DNA from: Caulobacter radicis
Lineage (GTDB): Bacteria; Pseudomonadota; Alphaproteobacteria; Caulobacterales; Caulobacteraceae
DNA length: 64,000 bases
Assembly (NCBI RefSeq): GCF_003094615.1
Contig: NZ_QDKO01000009.1
Location: 682,001 to 746,000 of the forward strand
Direction: 5' to 3'
The notes under the pieces are model-generated. The model did not search any database, was not told where the DNA came from, and saw nothing but the letters and a program-made list of their open reading frames with translations. Position 1 is the first letter of the stretch. Each line of letters opens with the position of its first letter. This document shows, in pieces, positions 13,471-25,093 of this stretch. The position numbers were made by a program, and so were the translations under genes.

Positions 13471-16299
13471 ATGCGCAGCCTCTATGCGGGCCTGGCCCTC
13501 TCCCTGCTGGCCTCGACCAGCGCCTTCGCCCTCGACGGCGGCTTCGAGAAGACCGCCGACGGCGTGGTCGTGACCCCCGCCTCGGGTCCGGCCAAGAAGG
13601 TGCGGCTGCAGGTGATGGGCGAACGGATCATCCACGTCACCGCCTCGCCGACGCAGACCTTCGACAATCCGCCCAGCCTGATGGTCACGGCCAAGCCGGC
13701 GACCAGCGGCTTCACGGTCGACGAGAAGGGCGGGGTGCTGACGCTGAAGACCGCCAAGGCGGCCGCCCAGGTCTCGCTGAAGGACGGCACGGTCGACTTC
13801 CTCGACGCCAGGGGCGCCAAGGTGCTGGCCGAGCGCGATCGCGGCGCCTTCACGCCGGTGAAGGTCGAGGGACAGGACTTCTACAGCGTTCGCCAGCAGT
13901 TCAATCCGGGCACGGACGAGGCCTTCTACGGCCTTGGCCAGCACCAGAACGGCCAGATGAACTACAATGGCCGCGACGTGGAGCTGTTGCAGTACAACCG
14001 CGCCATCGCCGTGCCGATGCTGCTGTCGTCCAAGGGCTACGGCCTGCTGTGGGACAACAATTCGATCACCCGCTTCGGCAACCCGATCCCCTATGACGTC
14101 GCCTCGCGCGACCTGAAGATCTTCGACGCCGACGGCAAGGCCGGCGGTTTCACGGCAAAATACTACCAGAACGGCCAGCTGAAGGTGACGCGGGTCGAGA
14201 AGGACATCGACTACCGCTTCCTGAAGGACCTGCCCAACTGGCCGGCCGAACTCCAGGACGCCGCCAAGAAGAACCTGCCCGGCCAGACCGTGACCTGGGA
14301 AGGCTTCGTCCAGACCGACAAGGCCGGCGAGCACAATTTCAAGCTCTATTCCAGCGGCTACGCCAAGGTGTGGCTGGACGGACAGCTGGTCATCGACCGC
14401 TGGCGGCAGAACTGGAACCCCTGGTATCACAACTTCGACGCCAAGCTGACGCCGGGCAAGAAGCACAAGGTGCGCGTCGAGTGGACGCCCGACGACGGCT
14501 ATATCGGCCTGCTGCACAACGACCCGATGCCGGCGCTCGATCGCCATTCGCTGCAACTGACCTCGGAAGTCGGCAAGGCCATCGATTACTACTACATCGG
14601 CGGCGACGACCTCGATCAGGTGGTCTCGGGCTATCGCGACCTGACCGGTTCGGCGGTGATGATGCCGCGCTGGGCCTATGGCTTCTGGCAGTCGCGCCAG
14701 CGCTACGAGACCCAGGACCAGATCGTCGGCGTGGTGAAGGAGTACCGCAAGCGCGGCCTGCCGCTCGACAACATCGTCATGGACTGGCGCTACTGGAAGG
14801 ACCCCGAGTGGGGCACCCACAAGTTCGACGAAACGCGCTTCCCCAGCCCGCAGAAGATGGTCGACGACATCCACGGGATGAACGCCCACTTCATGATCTC
14901 GATCTGGCCGAAGTTCTATCCGACTACGGACAACTTCAAGGAGCTGGACGCCAAGGGCCACATGTACAAGCGCAACATCGAGCAGGGCGCGCTTGACTGG
15001 GTCGGCCCCGGCTACCTGAACTCGTTCTACGATCCCTATTCGCAGGAAGCCCGCGACATCTACTGGAAGCAGGTCAAGCGCGACCTGAAGGTCTATGGCG
15101 TCGACGCCTGGTGGATGGACGCCTCCGAGCCCGACCTGCACTCGAACGTCGACGTGCCCGAGCGCACCCTTCGCATGAGCCCGACGGCGCTCGGCCCGGG
15201 CGCGGAATACTTCAACAGCTACGCGCTGGAGCACACCCGCGGCGTCTACGAGGGCGAGATCAAGGACAATCCGGACGTCCGCCCGTTCATCCTGACCCGC
15301 TCGGGCTTCGGCGGCTTGCAGCGCAACGCCTCGGCGGTGTGGAGCGGCGACGTCGTGGCCCGCTGGGACGACTTCCGCGACCAGATCTCGGCCGGCGTGA
15401 ACCTGTCGATGTCGGGCATTCCCAACTGGACCACCGACATCGGCGGCTTCTCGGTCGAGAAGCGCTACGAGACCAAGGACCCGGCGCATTGGGCCGAGTG
15501 GCAGGAGCTGAACCTGCGCTGGTTCCAGTTCGGCGCCTTCAGCCCGCTGTTCCGCAGCCACGGCGAGCTGCCGCTGCGCGAGATCTACGAACTCGCCGAC
15601 GAAGGGACCGAGGTCTACAAGTCGCTGGCTTGGTACGACGAGCTTCGCTACCGGCTGATGCCCTACGTCTACACCCTGGCGGCCGACACCTACCACCGCG
15701 ACGGCAGCATGATGCGCGGCCTGGTGATGGACTATCCGAACGACGCCAAGGCGCGGAACGTCGATGACCAGTACCTGTTCGGCCAGGACTTCCTGGTCGC
15801 GCCGGTCACCGCCTTCAAGGCCCGCTCGCGCGGCGTCTACCTGCCGGCGGGAACCTGGTACGACTTCGAGACCGGCAAGGCCTTCAAGGGCGGCCAGACG
15901 GTCAAGGCCGCCGCGCCGCTCTCGCGCATGCCGCTGTTCGTGAAGGCCGGCGCCATCGTGCCGACCACGGTCGTCCAGCAGTATGTCGGCGAAAAGCCCG
16001 ACGCGCCGATCACCCTGCTGATCTTCACCGGCAAGGACGGCAAGTACGAGCTCTATGAAGACGACGGCCTGTCCAACGGCTACGCCCGCGGCGCCTGGGC
16101 GCGCACGCCGATCTCCTATGACGACGCGACCGGCCGCGTGACCATCGGCGCCCGCTCGGGCGGCTTCAAGGGCATGGTCGGCAAGCGCACCTTCCAGGTC
16201 CGCTTCATCGGCAAGGGCGCCAGGCCGACCGACTTCGACGCCGCGGCCGACCTGACTGTCGAGTACGACGGCCAACCGGTGGTGCTGACCCGGAAGTAG
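13471..16299 (+). CDS. GH31 alpha-xylosidase with PA14 insert (Xyl31A-like)
   Basis: 942 residues; the ATG at 13471 begins a clear signal peptide (MRSLYAGLALSLLASTSAFA). An N-terminal beta-sandwich with FYGLGQHQNGQMNYNGRDVEL precedes a PA14 domain (about 228-353, WEGFVQTDKAGEHNFKLYSS, WLDGQLVID). The (beta/alpha)8 barrel follows, with nucleophile Asp550 in DAWWMDASEPD and acid/base Asp627 in WSGDVVARWDD. The PA14 insertion and the WMDASEPD motif match the Cellvibrio Xyl31A type, which cuts terminal alpha-xylose from xyloglucan oligosaccharides. It is probably periplasmic or outer-membrane-associated. It follows GH35 with a REP pair between. Family is certain; xylosidase specificity is likely. 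Confidence 0.9.
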   Translation: MRSLYAGLALSLLASTSAFALDGGFEKTADGVVVTPASGPAKKVRLQVMGERIIHVTASPTQTFDNPPSLMVTAKPATSGFTVDEKGGVLTLKTAKAAAQVSLKDGTVDFLDARGAKVLAERDRGAFTPVKVEGQDFYSVRQQFNPGTDEAFYGLGQHQNGQMNYNGRDVELLQYNRAIAVPMLLSSKGYGLLWDNNSITRFGNPIPYDVASRDLKIFDADGKAGGFTAKYYQNGQLKVTRVEKDIDYRFLKDLPNWPAELQDAAKKNLPGQTVTWEGFVQTDKAGEHNFKLYSSGYAKVWLDGQLVIDRWRQNWNPWYHNFDAKLTPGKKHKVRVEWTPDDGYIGLLHNDPMPALDRHSLQLTSEVGKAIDYYYIGGDDLDQVVSGYRDLTGSAVMMPRWAYGFWQSRQRYETQDQIVGVVKEYRKRGLPLDNIVMDWRYWKDPEWGTHKFDETRFPSPQKMVDDIHGMNAHFMISIWPKFYPTTDNFKELDAKGHMYKRNIEQGALDWVGPGYLNSFYDPYSQEARDIYWKQVKRDLKVYGVDAWWMDASEPDLHSNVDVPERTLRMSPTALGPGAEYFNSYALEHTRGVYEGEIKDNPDVRPFILTRSGFGGLQRNASAVWSGDVVARWDDFRDQISAGVNLSMSGIPNWTTDIGGFSVEKRYETKDPAHWAEWQELNLRWFQFGAFSPLFRSHGELPLREIYELADEGTEVYKSLAWYDELRYRLMPYVYTLAADTYHRDGSMMRGLVMDYPNDAKARNVDDQYLFGQDFLVAPVTAFKARSRGVYLPAGTWYDFETGKAFKGGQTVKAAAPLSRMPLFVKAGAIVPTTVVQQYVGEKPDAPITLLIFTGKDGKYELYEDDGLSNGYARGAWARTPISYDDATGRVTIGARSGGFKGMVGKRTFQVRFIGKGARPTDFDAAADLTVEYDGQPVVLTRK

Positions 16300-16306
16300 G
16301 GGGCGA

Positions 16307-16400
16307 AAGTTCCTCGCCCTTCGACAGGCTCAGGGTGAGGAACTTGAATGCACGACCCTTGCCTTGGTCCTCATCCTGAGCCTGTCGAAGGACGAGGACC
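16307..16400. repeat. Inverted pair of REP-like elements, copy 2
   Basis: Left unit 16307-16345 (AAGTTCCTC arms around CCTTCGACAGGCTCAGGG) and right unit 16366-16400 (GGTCCTC arms around CATCCTGAGCCTGTCGAAGG). Each unit has its own extended flanking arms, so each folds alone as a hairpin. Located just after the GH31 stop. Confidence 0.87.
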
Positions 16401-16414
16401 ACGCACAGTTGATG

Positions 16415-16448
16415 AGCCCCGGCGCCGCAAGCGCCGGGGCTTTGCTTT
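16415..16448 (+). terminator. Rho-independent terminator after the GH31 gene
   Basis: Stem AGCCCCGGCGC (16415-16425) with GCGCCGGGGCT (16431-16441), loop CGCAA, tail TTTGCTTTG. It lies 53 bp before the isoaspartyl peptidase start and would separate that gene from the glycosidases. Confidence 0.78.
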
Positions 16449-16500
16449 GCGGGCATGGGCGGTCCACCTTGGCGGCGACGAATCCGAAGAGGGCCGCTCC

Positions 16501-17481
16501 ATGTCCAAGTTCATCGCCGCCGCCGCGCTCGCCGCGTCCCTGACCGCCGCCCCCGCCTTCGCCGGCGACTGGTCGCTGGCCATCCACGGCGGAGCGGGCG
16601 TGATCAACCGCGGCAGCCTGACGCCCGAGAAGGACGCGGCCTATCGCGCCGGCCTCGACGCGGCGCTCAAGGCCGGCTCGGCGGTGCTCGAGAAGGGCGG
16701 CTCCAGCCTCGACGCCGTCGAGGCGGCGGTGAAGGTGCTGGAGGACAATCCGCTGTTCAACGCCGGCCGCGGCGCGGTCTTCACCGCCGACGGCAAGAAC
16801 GAGCTGGACGCCTCGATCATGGATGGCGCGACCCTGAAGGCCGGCGCGGTGGCGGGCGTGACCCGTACGAAGCACCCGATCAGCCTGGCGCGGACGGTGA
16901 TGGAGAAGTCGCCCCACGTGATGTTGGCCCGCGAGGGCGCCGACAAGTTCTCGGTCGAGCAGGGGCTGGAGCAGGTCGATCCCAGCTACTTCCGCACCGA
17001 GGAGCGCTGGAAGCAGCTTGAGGCCTGGCGCGCCAAGCAGAAGGCGGCGCTGGATCCGACCCACCTCTACGGCACGGTCGGCGCCGTGGCCATCGACGCC
17101 AGCGGCCACCTGGCGGCCGCCACCTCGACCGGCGGCATGGTCGGCAAGAAGTGGGGCCGCATCGGCGACAGCCCGATCATCGGCGCCGGGACCTACGCCC
17201 AGGACGGCGTCTGCGCGGTCTCGGCGACCGGGTCTGGCGAATACTTCATCCGCACCAGCGCCGCCCACCAGGTCTGCGCCCGCATCGCCTGGAAGGGCGA
17301 GGACCTCAAGACCGCCGGCGACGCCACCATCAAGGCCATCGGCGACATCGGCGGCGACGGCGGCATGATCACCATGAACGCCAAGGGCGAGGTCGCCTTC
17401 CCGATGAACAGCTCGGGCATGTACCGCGGCTGGGCCAGCGCCAAGGGCCGCGGCACGGCGATCTACGCGGATGAGAAGTAG
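16501..17481 (+). CDS. Isoaspartyl peptidase / type III L-asparaginase (Ntn hydrolase)
   Basis: 326 residues; the ATG at 16501 begins a signal peptide (cleavage about PAFAG), so the enzyme is exported. The mature start WSLAIHGGAG and the motif NAGRGAVFTADGKNELDASIMDG are hallmarks of the EcAIII/IaaA family. The precursor should cleave itself before Thr in HLYGTVGAVA, freeing the nucleophile Thr, with STGG and GAGTYA substrate loops following. It hydrolyses beta-aspartyl dipeptides and asparagine. A terminator separates it from the xylosidase, so its link to sugar use is positional only. Confidence 0.92.
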   Translation: MSKFIAAAALAASLTAAPAFAGDWSLAIHGGAGVINRGSLTPEKDAAYRAGLDAALKAGSAVLEKGGSSLDAVEAAVKVLEDNPLFNAGRGAVFTADGKNELDASIMDGATLKAGAVAGVTRTKHPISLARTVMEKSPHVMLAREGADKFSVEQGLEQVDPSYFRTEERWKQLEAWRAKQKAALDPTHLYGTVGAVAIDASGHLAAATSTGGMVGKKWGRIGDSPIIGAGTYAQDGVCAVSATGSGEYFIRTSAAHQVCARIAWKGEDLKTAGDATIKAIGDIGGDGGMITMNAKGEVAFPMNSSGMYRGWASAKGRGTAIYADEK

Positions 17482-17498
17482 GGTGCGGATCAAAAGGA

Positions 17499-17621
17499 AC
17501 CTCCCCCTGTGGGGGAGGTGATCGCGAAGCGATCGGTGGGGGGGGCGAGGGCCGGCCCCCGCCTTGAGAGCTGAGAACGCCCCCCCACCGGCCTTCGGCC
17601 GCTCCCCCAGAGGGGGAGGTT
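17499..17621. repeat. GC-rich intergenic inverted repeat (CTCCCCC family)
   Basis: Outer arms ACCTCCCCCTGTGGGGGAGGT (about 17500-17519, itself a hairpin) and CTCCCCCAGAGGGGGAGGT (17602-17620), inner arms GGTGGGGGGG and CCCCCCCACC. It lies between two convergent genes, where it may also end transcription from both sides. Confidence 0.8.
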
Positions 17622-17623
17622 TG

Positions 17624-18286
17624 TTAAGCCGCCGCCACCAGCTTCGGCTGGATCAGCGCCGCGGCGTTGATCCGCCGGCCGCCGGGCTTGATGACCTCCA
17701 GGTGCACGTGGTCGGTGATGCCGGGATAGTGCTTCTGCAGGCTGGCCACCGTGCCGATCGCCTGGCCGAGGCGAATGGTCTGGCCGACCTCGACGTCGGG
17801 ATCGACATAGAAGGCGCGGGCGACGTAGCCGAGGGCCGGGTTGGTGATCTCGACGAAGCGCAGGTCGGGCGCGTCGGCATAGGCGTAGCCGATCTTGGTC
17901 ACGTAGCCCGACATCGGGGCCTTGGCGGCCTGGCCGGCGACGGCGACGTAGTCGACGCCTTCGTGCCTGCGCGAGCCGCCGTCGCGGCGGGCGCCGAAGG
18001 CCCCGTTGCCGAAGTCGTCATGCTCGCGAGGGGCCGCGCCCGTGGGGTTGGCGAAGTCGGGCGCGCCGTCGCCGTCGACGTCCGCGCCCTTCCAGACCGT
18101 CTCCATGCGGACGGGCTGGGGCGGCGCCTCGTCCAGCCTGTTCAGCAGCGTCTGCACCGCTGGCCGCGCCGACCGGTTCACATGCGGGTTTTCCATCGCC
18201 AGGCCCGCCATCGGCGCGAAGAGCACCGTCAGACCCAGGGCGATCCGCGCCTGGGGAGGAAGCTTCTTCAGCGCCGGAAAATGCAT
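17624..18286 (-). CDS. M23 family metallopeptidase
   Basis: 220 residues starting MHFPALKKLPPQARIAL, with one N-terminal hydrophobic segment (about 13-31) that may be a signal or anchor. The C-terminal half is an M23/LytM domain: zinc ligands in RRHEGVDYVA (H and D) and in DHVHLEVI (H-x-H), with the typical GYVTKIGYAY core. These enzymes cut peptidoglycan peptides in the periplasm; a full set of zinc ligands suggests an active enzyme. No LysM or coiled-coil region is present. It lies downstream of the chemosensory cluster on the same strand with a 176-bp gap, so a functional link is uncertain. Confidence 0.85.
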   Translation of the reverse strand: MHFPALKKLPPQARIALGLTVLFAPMAGLAMENPHVNRSARPAVQTLLNRLDEAPPQPVRMETVWKGADVDGDGAPDFANPTGAAPREHDDFGNGAFGARRDGGSRRHEGVDYVAVAGQAAKAPMSGYVTKIGYAYADAPDLRFVEITNPALGYVARAFYVDPDVEVGQTIRLGQAIGTVASLQKHYPGITDHVHLEVIKPGGRRINAAALIQPKLVAAA

Positions 18287-18462
18287 TTCGCCATCCTATG
18301 GATCGTTTCGCGTCGTGGGGCGTTGAGCGCGCCACGGGCGTCGTTAACCATTCAGATAAGGCGATGAAAAGGCAGGATTGCTGCGTCAGTACGACGCGCG
18401 TGTGCTTGACTGTGCTCAAGCTGGAAGCCTGAGGCTCAATCGAACATTGTTCGAATGCCGAC

Positions 18463-20273
18463 TTACGCGCCGGCCAGGACTGATCGGATGCGGTCGGCCA
18501 ATTCCCTGTTCTCGAAGGGCTTGCGCACCATCGACAGGTCCGTGCGGTCCGGCGTCACGTCGGCATGGCCGGTGACCAGGATGACCCGGATCCCCGGCGA
18601 CAGGTCCTCGGCCGCGCGGGCCAGTTCAAGGCCCGTCATGCCGGGCATGGCGAAGTCGGCGATCATCAGGTCGGGACGAACCTCGCGCACCCGCCGCAGG
18701 GCCTGCTCGCCGTCCTCGGCCTCGATCACCCGGTGGCCAAGGTCGCGGACCATGGCCACGGTCACCGCCCGCACGGTCGGGTCGTCGTCGACCACCAGGA
18801 CGGTGCGCGAGGGCTGCCTGTCCAGGGCGGCGTCGGCCGGCGCGCAGTCCTCGCCCGGAGCGCAGTCGCCCGAGCCGCGCGGCAGGTAGAGGTTCACCGC
18901 CGTGCCTTCGCCAGGCTGGCTCTCGATGTCGATCGCCCCGCCCGAGCGCTGGGCGAAACCGTAGACCATAGACAGGCCAAGGCCCGTGCCCTTGCCGACC
19001 GGCTTGGTGGTGAAGAACGGCTCGAAGATCCGGGCCATCAGTTCGGGGCTGATGCCCTCGCCGGTGTCGCGCACCGTGACCAGCACATAGTCGCCGTCTG
19101 GCAGGTCGTGGCGCGCGGTCGGTCCGGACATGGCGAAGTTGCGGGCGCTGATCGAGATCACCCCGCCGCCCGGCATGGCGTCGCGGGCGTTGACCGACAG
19201 GTTCAGCACCGCCAGTTCCAGCTGGTCGGGCTCGACATGCGCCGGCCACAGGTCGGTCGGCAGGTCCCAGGCGATGCGCACCGCGCCGCCCAGGGTGCGC
19301 ACCAGGATGGCGTCCATGCCCATCAGGGTGTCGGCCACGTCGACGATCTTGGGCTGGCTCTCCTGCTGGCGGCTGAAGCCCAGCAGGCGATGCGTCAGGG
19401 CCGCGCCCTTGCGCGCCGCCAGGCTGGCGTTGTCGAGATAGCGACGCACCTTGTCGGCGTCGGGCAGGCGGCGGCCCGCCAGTTCCAGACTGCCCAGGAT
19501 CGCGGTCAGCAGGTTGTTGAAGTCGTGCGCCACCCCGCCGGCCAGGGTGCCCAGGGCTTGCAGCTTGTCGGCCTGACGCAGGCGGATCTCGGCCATCTTC
19601 TGGTCGGTGACGTCGCGCTCGATGACCAGCAGGTGGCCGGCCTCGTCGCGCAGCGGCACGTACTGGCGCTCGGTCCAGACCGGCCCGGCCAGTGTGGCCT
19701 CTTCCTCGACCACCTGCACGGGCTGGCCCGCGGCCAGGGCCTCGGCCGCCTGCGGGGCGTCGGCGAAGGGATGCTCGCCGGAGGCGTTGGTGCGCACCAC
19801 CCGGCCTTGCGCGTCCTTGAAGGCGATGACGGCCGGAATGCTGTCCATCAGCCCGCGCAGCAGGGCCTGCTCGGTGCGCAGGGCGCGGCGCAGGCGCGTG
19901 CGCTCGACCCCGGCCGCGACGGTCGCGCGCAGGGCCTCGGGCTCCCACGGCTTGGCGACATAGCCGCTGACGCCGCCCAGGTTCAGGGCCGAGACCACGG
20001 CCGACAGGTCAGCATAGCCGGTCAGCAGGATCGAGTCGGCGTCGCTGATCGAGCGGGCGGCGGCCAGGAACTGGTCGCCGGTCAGGCCCGGCATCCGCTG
20101 GTCCGACAGGATCAAGGACACCGACGGCTCCTGGGCCAGGATGTCCAGGGCCTTGCCCGGGGCGTTGCTGGTCAGGACGCGGTAGCGGTCCTCCAGCAGG
20201 TCCTCCAGGGCGACCAGGATGTCGGGCTCGTCGTCGACGACGAGGATCGTCGGGCGTTCGCTCCCGGAAGCGA

Positions 20274-20277
<4 letters not shown>
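18463..20277 (-). CDS. Hybrid histidine kinase, REC-PAS-HisKA-HATPase-REC
   Basis: 604 residues, last of the chemosensory cluster; its ATG overlaps the upstream stop by ATGA. Domains in order: receiver 10-125 (phospho-Asp about D59 in [10 protein letters not shown]), PAS-like 135-228, HisKA with His251 in [11 protein letters not shown], HATPase ([21 protein letters not shown]), and a C-terminal receiver ([20 protein letters not shown]). There are no membrane segments, so it is soluble. The N-terminal receiver implies that it receives phosphate, perhaps from the cluster CheA, and can relay it. No DNA-binding or GGDEF output is present, so a separate phosphotransfer protein is needed. Confidence 0.85.
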
Positions 20278-21919
<1,642 letters not shown>

Positions 21920-21923
<4 letters not shown>

Positions 21924-22993
21924 GCGTCCTCCCGGCGCTTGGCCAGCTGCGCGATGCGCGGACCGATCAGGTCGAGGCTCAGCACCGCGCGGGCCGCGCC
22001 CAGCTTCACGGCGGCGGCGGGCATGCCATAGACGACGGCGCTGCTCTCGTGCTCGGCGATGGTGAAGCCGCCGGCGGCGCGCAGCTCGGAAAGGCCCTTG
22101 GCGCCGTCCTCGCCCATGCCGGTCAGCAGAGCCGCCACCGTGCGCGAGCCCACCGACCGCGCCAGCGATTGAAACAGCACCGTCGCCGAAGGCCGTTGGC
22201 CGCTGACGGGCGCGGCGCCCGACAGGCGCAGCACGCCGCCAGGCGTCAGGGTCAGGTGGCGGTCGCCGGGGGCGACATAGGCGCGGCCGGGCAAGGCCAG
22301 CTCGCCGTCCCTGGCGACGGCGACGCGGATCGGCGACAGGCCGTCCAGCCAGCTGGCGAAACCCTCCATGAAGGCCGCGCCCATGTGCTGGACGATCAGG
22401 ACCGGCGCGGGCAGGTCGGCGGGCAGGGCGTCGAGCACCCGGGCCAGGGCCGGCGGCCCGCCGGTCGAAGCGGCCAGGGCCAGATAGCCCAGGTCCTGGA
22501 AGTCGGCGGCGGTGGCGACGGGCGCGGCTTCGCGCGGGGCCCGGGCCCCGCCGCCGATGGCCCGCCGGCGGATCACCGGCACGCTGCTCATGATGAAGAG
22601 CTGGGTGCAGATGGTGTCGGCCAGCCGCTCGTAGCCGTCGGTGGCCAGGCCCACCGGCTTTTCCACCACCGTCAGGGCGCCGGCCCGCAGCGCGTTCATC
22701 GAGATCTTCAGCGAGGCGTCCTCGACCGCGTCGGCGATGACGACGATCGGGGTCGGATGGTCCGACATGATCCGCGCGGTGGCCTCCAGCCCGTCCATGC
22801 CGGGCAGGCGGATGTCCATCGAGATCACGTCGGGCCTGACGCTGGCGATGCAGGCGAGCGCCTCCTCGGCCGAGGCGACGGCGGCGGCCACGGTCAGGCG
22901 TGGGTCGCGCTCGACGATGTGGGTCAGAAGGACCCGCACGACCATGGAGTCCTCGACGATCATCACCCGAACGGGCTTGCCCGAGGCCTTCAC
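21920..22993 (-). CDS. cheB: Protein-glutamate methylesterase CheB (WspF/CheB3-like)
   Basis: 357 residues; GTG at 22993 overlaps the upstream TGA (GTGA). Receiver domain 8-125 with D60 in VISMDIRLPGMDG, a linker, then the methylesterase domain with Ser176 in LAASTGGPP, His203 in VLIVQHMG and Asp in LLTGMGEDGAKG, the full catalytic triad. It removes methyl groups from the receptor and gives adaptation. It overlaps the downstream hybrid kinase by 4 bp (ATGA). The receiver is likely phosphorylated by the CheA of the cluster. Confidence 0.92.
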
Positions 22994-25086
22994 AGCAGTT
23001 GCCCGATGGCGGCCAGCAGCTCGCGCTGGTCGAACTTCTGCTTGGTGATGTAGGCCTCGGCGCCCAGATCGAGGCCCCGGCGCACGTCGGCGGCGTCGGC
23101 GCGCGAGGTCATCAGGATCACCGGCGTGGCGGCCAGGGCCGCGTCGGCCTTCACCGCCTGCAGCAGCGAGAAGCCGTCCATGCGCGGCATCTCGATATCG
23201 GCCACGACCAGGTCGATCATCGCCTGGCCCGAGCGCAGCAGGTTCAGGGCGTCCAGGCCGTCGACCGCCAGCAGCACGCGATAGCCCTGGGCCTCCAGGA
23301 TGCTCTTCTCCAGCGTCCGGGTGGTGATGGAGTCGTCGACCACCAGGATGGTGCGGGTCGTCTCGTCGGCGTCCTCGGCTTCCTCGGCGAAGCCTAGGCC
23401 GCCAGCGGCCAGCTGGCGCTGGTCGCGCAGCCAGCGGCGCACCAGGGCGTCGGGATCCAGGGCCAGGGCCGGCGCCTGGTCGTCCAACTGCACGGCGCCG
23501 GCGATCAGGTCGGAGTCGAGGTCGTCGGCGTCCAGGTCCTCGACCAGGGCCGAGCGCACGTCGCACAGGGCGTCTACGGCCAGGGCCACGTGGCGGCGGC
23601 CGTGGCTGAGCAGCACGGCGGACACGGCGCCGGCGTGCACGGGAACTTCGGCGGCGACGCCGGTCAGGAGAGCGGAAAGCGGAACCATTGGGACGATAAC
23701 GTCGTCCCCGTCGATCGCGATCCGTGCCGCCGGGTGTCCTTCCACCGTTTCCAGCGCGGTGGCGTCCAGGCGCAACAGTCGGCGCACGCCCAGCGAGGGC
23801 AGGGCGGCCTGGCGGCCCTGGATGTCGACGAACAGCAGCGATTGCCGAGCGGCCGACAGCGGCGTCGACAGCGCCACCCGCGCGCCCCAGGGACGGCCGG
23901 CGGTCAGGCGCAGCTCGCCGCGCAGCTTGCGCACGGCTTCGGCGACGACGGACAGCCCCATGCCGCGTCCCGCCAGCTTGTCGACGCCCTGGGCCGTCGA
24001 GACCCCCGGCGCGAAGGCGTGGGCCAGAAGTTCCTCGGGTGTCGGGGCGGGCGCGCCTTCGGGGCGGGGCGGCATCAGGCCCTTGTCGACGGCGGCCGCT
24101 TCCAGCCGGGCGAGGTCGGGGCCGGGGCCGTCGTCGGCGATGTCGATGCGCAGCCGGCCCGAGGCGGCCGAAACAGCCATGACCACCGTCAGGCGCTCGG
24201 GCTTGCCGGCGGCGGCGCGGGCCTCCGGCGCCTCGCGGCCGTGGCTGACGGCGTTGCGCAGCAGGTGCATCACCGGGTCCTTCAGGGCCTGAAGCACCCG
24301 GCGATCGGCGCGGGCGTCCAGGCCGGTGACCCGCACGTCGACCGGCACGCCGGCCTCGCGGGCGATGTCGCGGACCATGGTGGCGAAGCCGCCGAACACG
24401 GTCTCGGCCGGAGCCTGGCTGATCTCCTCGACCCGGCCGCGCAGGTCGGACAGCCCCTGGTCCAGCGCCCAGCCGGCCCGCACCCGGCGCACCGACAGCT
24501 CGTTGAGGGCGCGCGACAGGTCCTTCAGGCCCTGTTCGACTTCGCGCGTGCGGGCGGCCGCGCCGCGCGCGTCGCGCCAGCGGCGCTCCAGCTTGCGGGC
24601 GTCGGCGGCCAGGCGGCGCAGATCCTCGTCGATGGCCCCGTGGTCGAGCACGTCGCCCGACAGGGTCTGCATGGCGCGCGACAGGCCGGAGACCGCCTCG
24701 ACGTCGATGCGGACGTACTCCACCGCCTCGTCCGAAGCGGGAGCGGCGGTGGCAGCCGCCGCCGGCTTGGGCGCGGGCGGGGCGTAGGCGGCGCCGGCGG
24801 CGTCCTCCACCCCGTCGAGCAGGCCTTCGAGCGTCGTCACCGTGTCGGCGTCCAGCGTCCGCTGGCCGTCCATCAGTTCGGCGCACAGGCTTTCCAGCGC
24901 GTGGGCCTGTTCCTCGACGGCGGGCAGGTCCACGGCGCGGGCCGCGCCCTTCAGGCTGTGGGCGCGGCGGAAGATCTCGCGCGTGTCGGCCTCGCCGCCG
25001 GCCGCGATGGCCTGGCGGATCGCCTGGAGGTGCTCGCGGTGCTCGAGGTCGAACGCCGCCAGAAGCTGTCGCCGGATGTCGGGCAC
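22990..25086 (-). CDS. cheA: CheA-type hybrid kinase with C-terminal receiver (WspE/CheA3-like)
   Basis: 698 residues with a GTG start. An Hpt domain (1-100) carries His43 in RRAHSLKGAARA. There is no obvious separate P2 domain. The dimerisation and HATPase region (about 130-420) has LLRNAVSHG, IADDGPGPD and GRGMGLSVV, followed by a CheW-like P5 domain (about 420-560) and a receiver with D630 in LVVADIEMPRMDG. The layout equals WspE and CheA3, not the flagellar CheA. It should be controlled by the membrane receptor of the cluster and pass phosphate to its own receiver, CheB and possibly the two hybrid kinases downstream. Confidence 0.9.
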   Translation of the reverse strand: MPDIRRQLLAAFDLEHREHLQAIRQAIAAGGEADTREIFRRAHSLKGAARAVDLPAVEEQAHALESLCAELMDGQRTLDADTVTTLEGLLDGVEDAAGAAYAPPAPKPAAAATAAPASDEAVEYVRIDVEAVSGLSRAMQTLSGDVLDHGAIDEDLRRLAADARKLERRWRDARGAAARTREVEQGLKDLSRALNELSVRRVRAGWALDQGLSDLRGRVEEISQAPAETVFGGFATMVRDIAREAGVPVDVRVTGLDARADRRVLQALKDPVMHLLRNAVSHGREAPEARAAAGKPERLTVVMAVSAASGRLRIDIADDGPGPDLARLEAAAVDKGLMPPRPEGAPAPTPEELLAHAFAPGVSTAQGVDKLAGRGMGLSVVAEAVRKLRGELRLTAGRPWGARVALSTPLSAARQSLLFVDIQGRQAALPSLGVRRLLRLDATALETVEGHPAARIAIDGDDVIVPMVPLSALLTGVAAEVPVHAGAVSAVLLSHGRRHVALAVDALCDVRSALVEDLDADDLDSDLIAGAVQLDDQAPALALDPDALVRRWLRDQRQLAAGGLGFAEEAEDADETTRTILVVDDSITTRTLEKSILEAQGYRVLLAVDGLDALNLLRSGQAMIDLVVADIEMPRMDGFSLLQAVKADAALAATPVILMTSRADAADVRRGLDLGAEAYITKQKFDQRELLAAIGQLL

Positions 25087-25093
25087 GTCGCGA

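Noticed and set aside
13324-16275. A 983-codon frame antisense to the GH31 gene
   Set aside because: Same shadow effect; composition is unlike a real protein and no ribosome site is present.
17499-17621. Repeated CCTCCCCC blocks as a possible CRISPR array
   Set aside because: They are two inverted hairpin arms, not regularly spaced direct repeats, and no cas genes are near.
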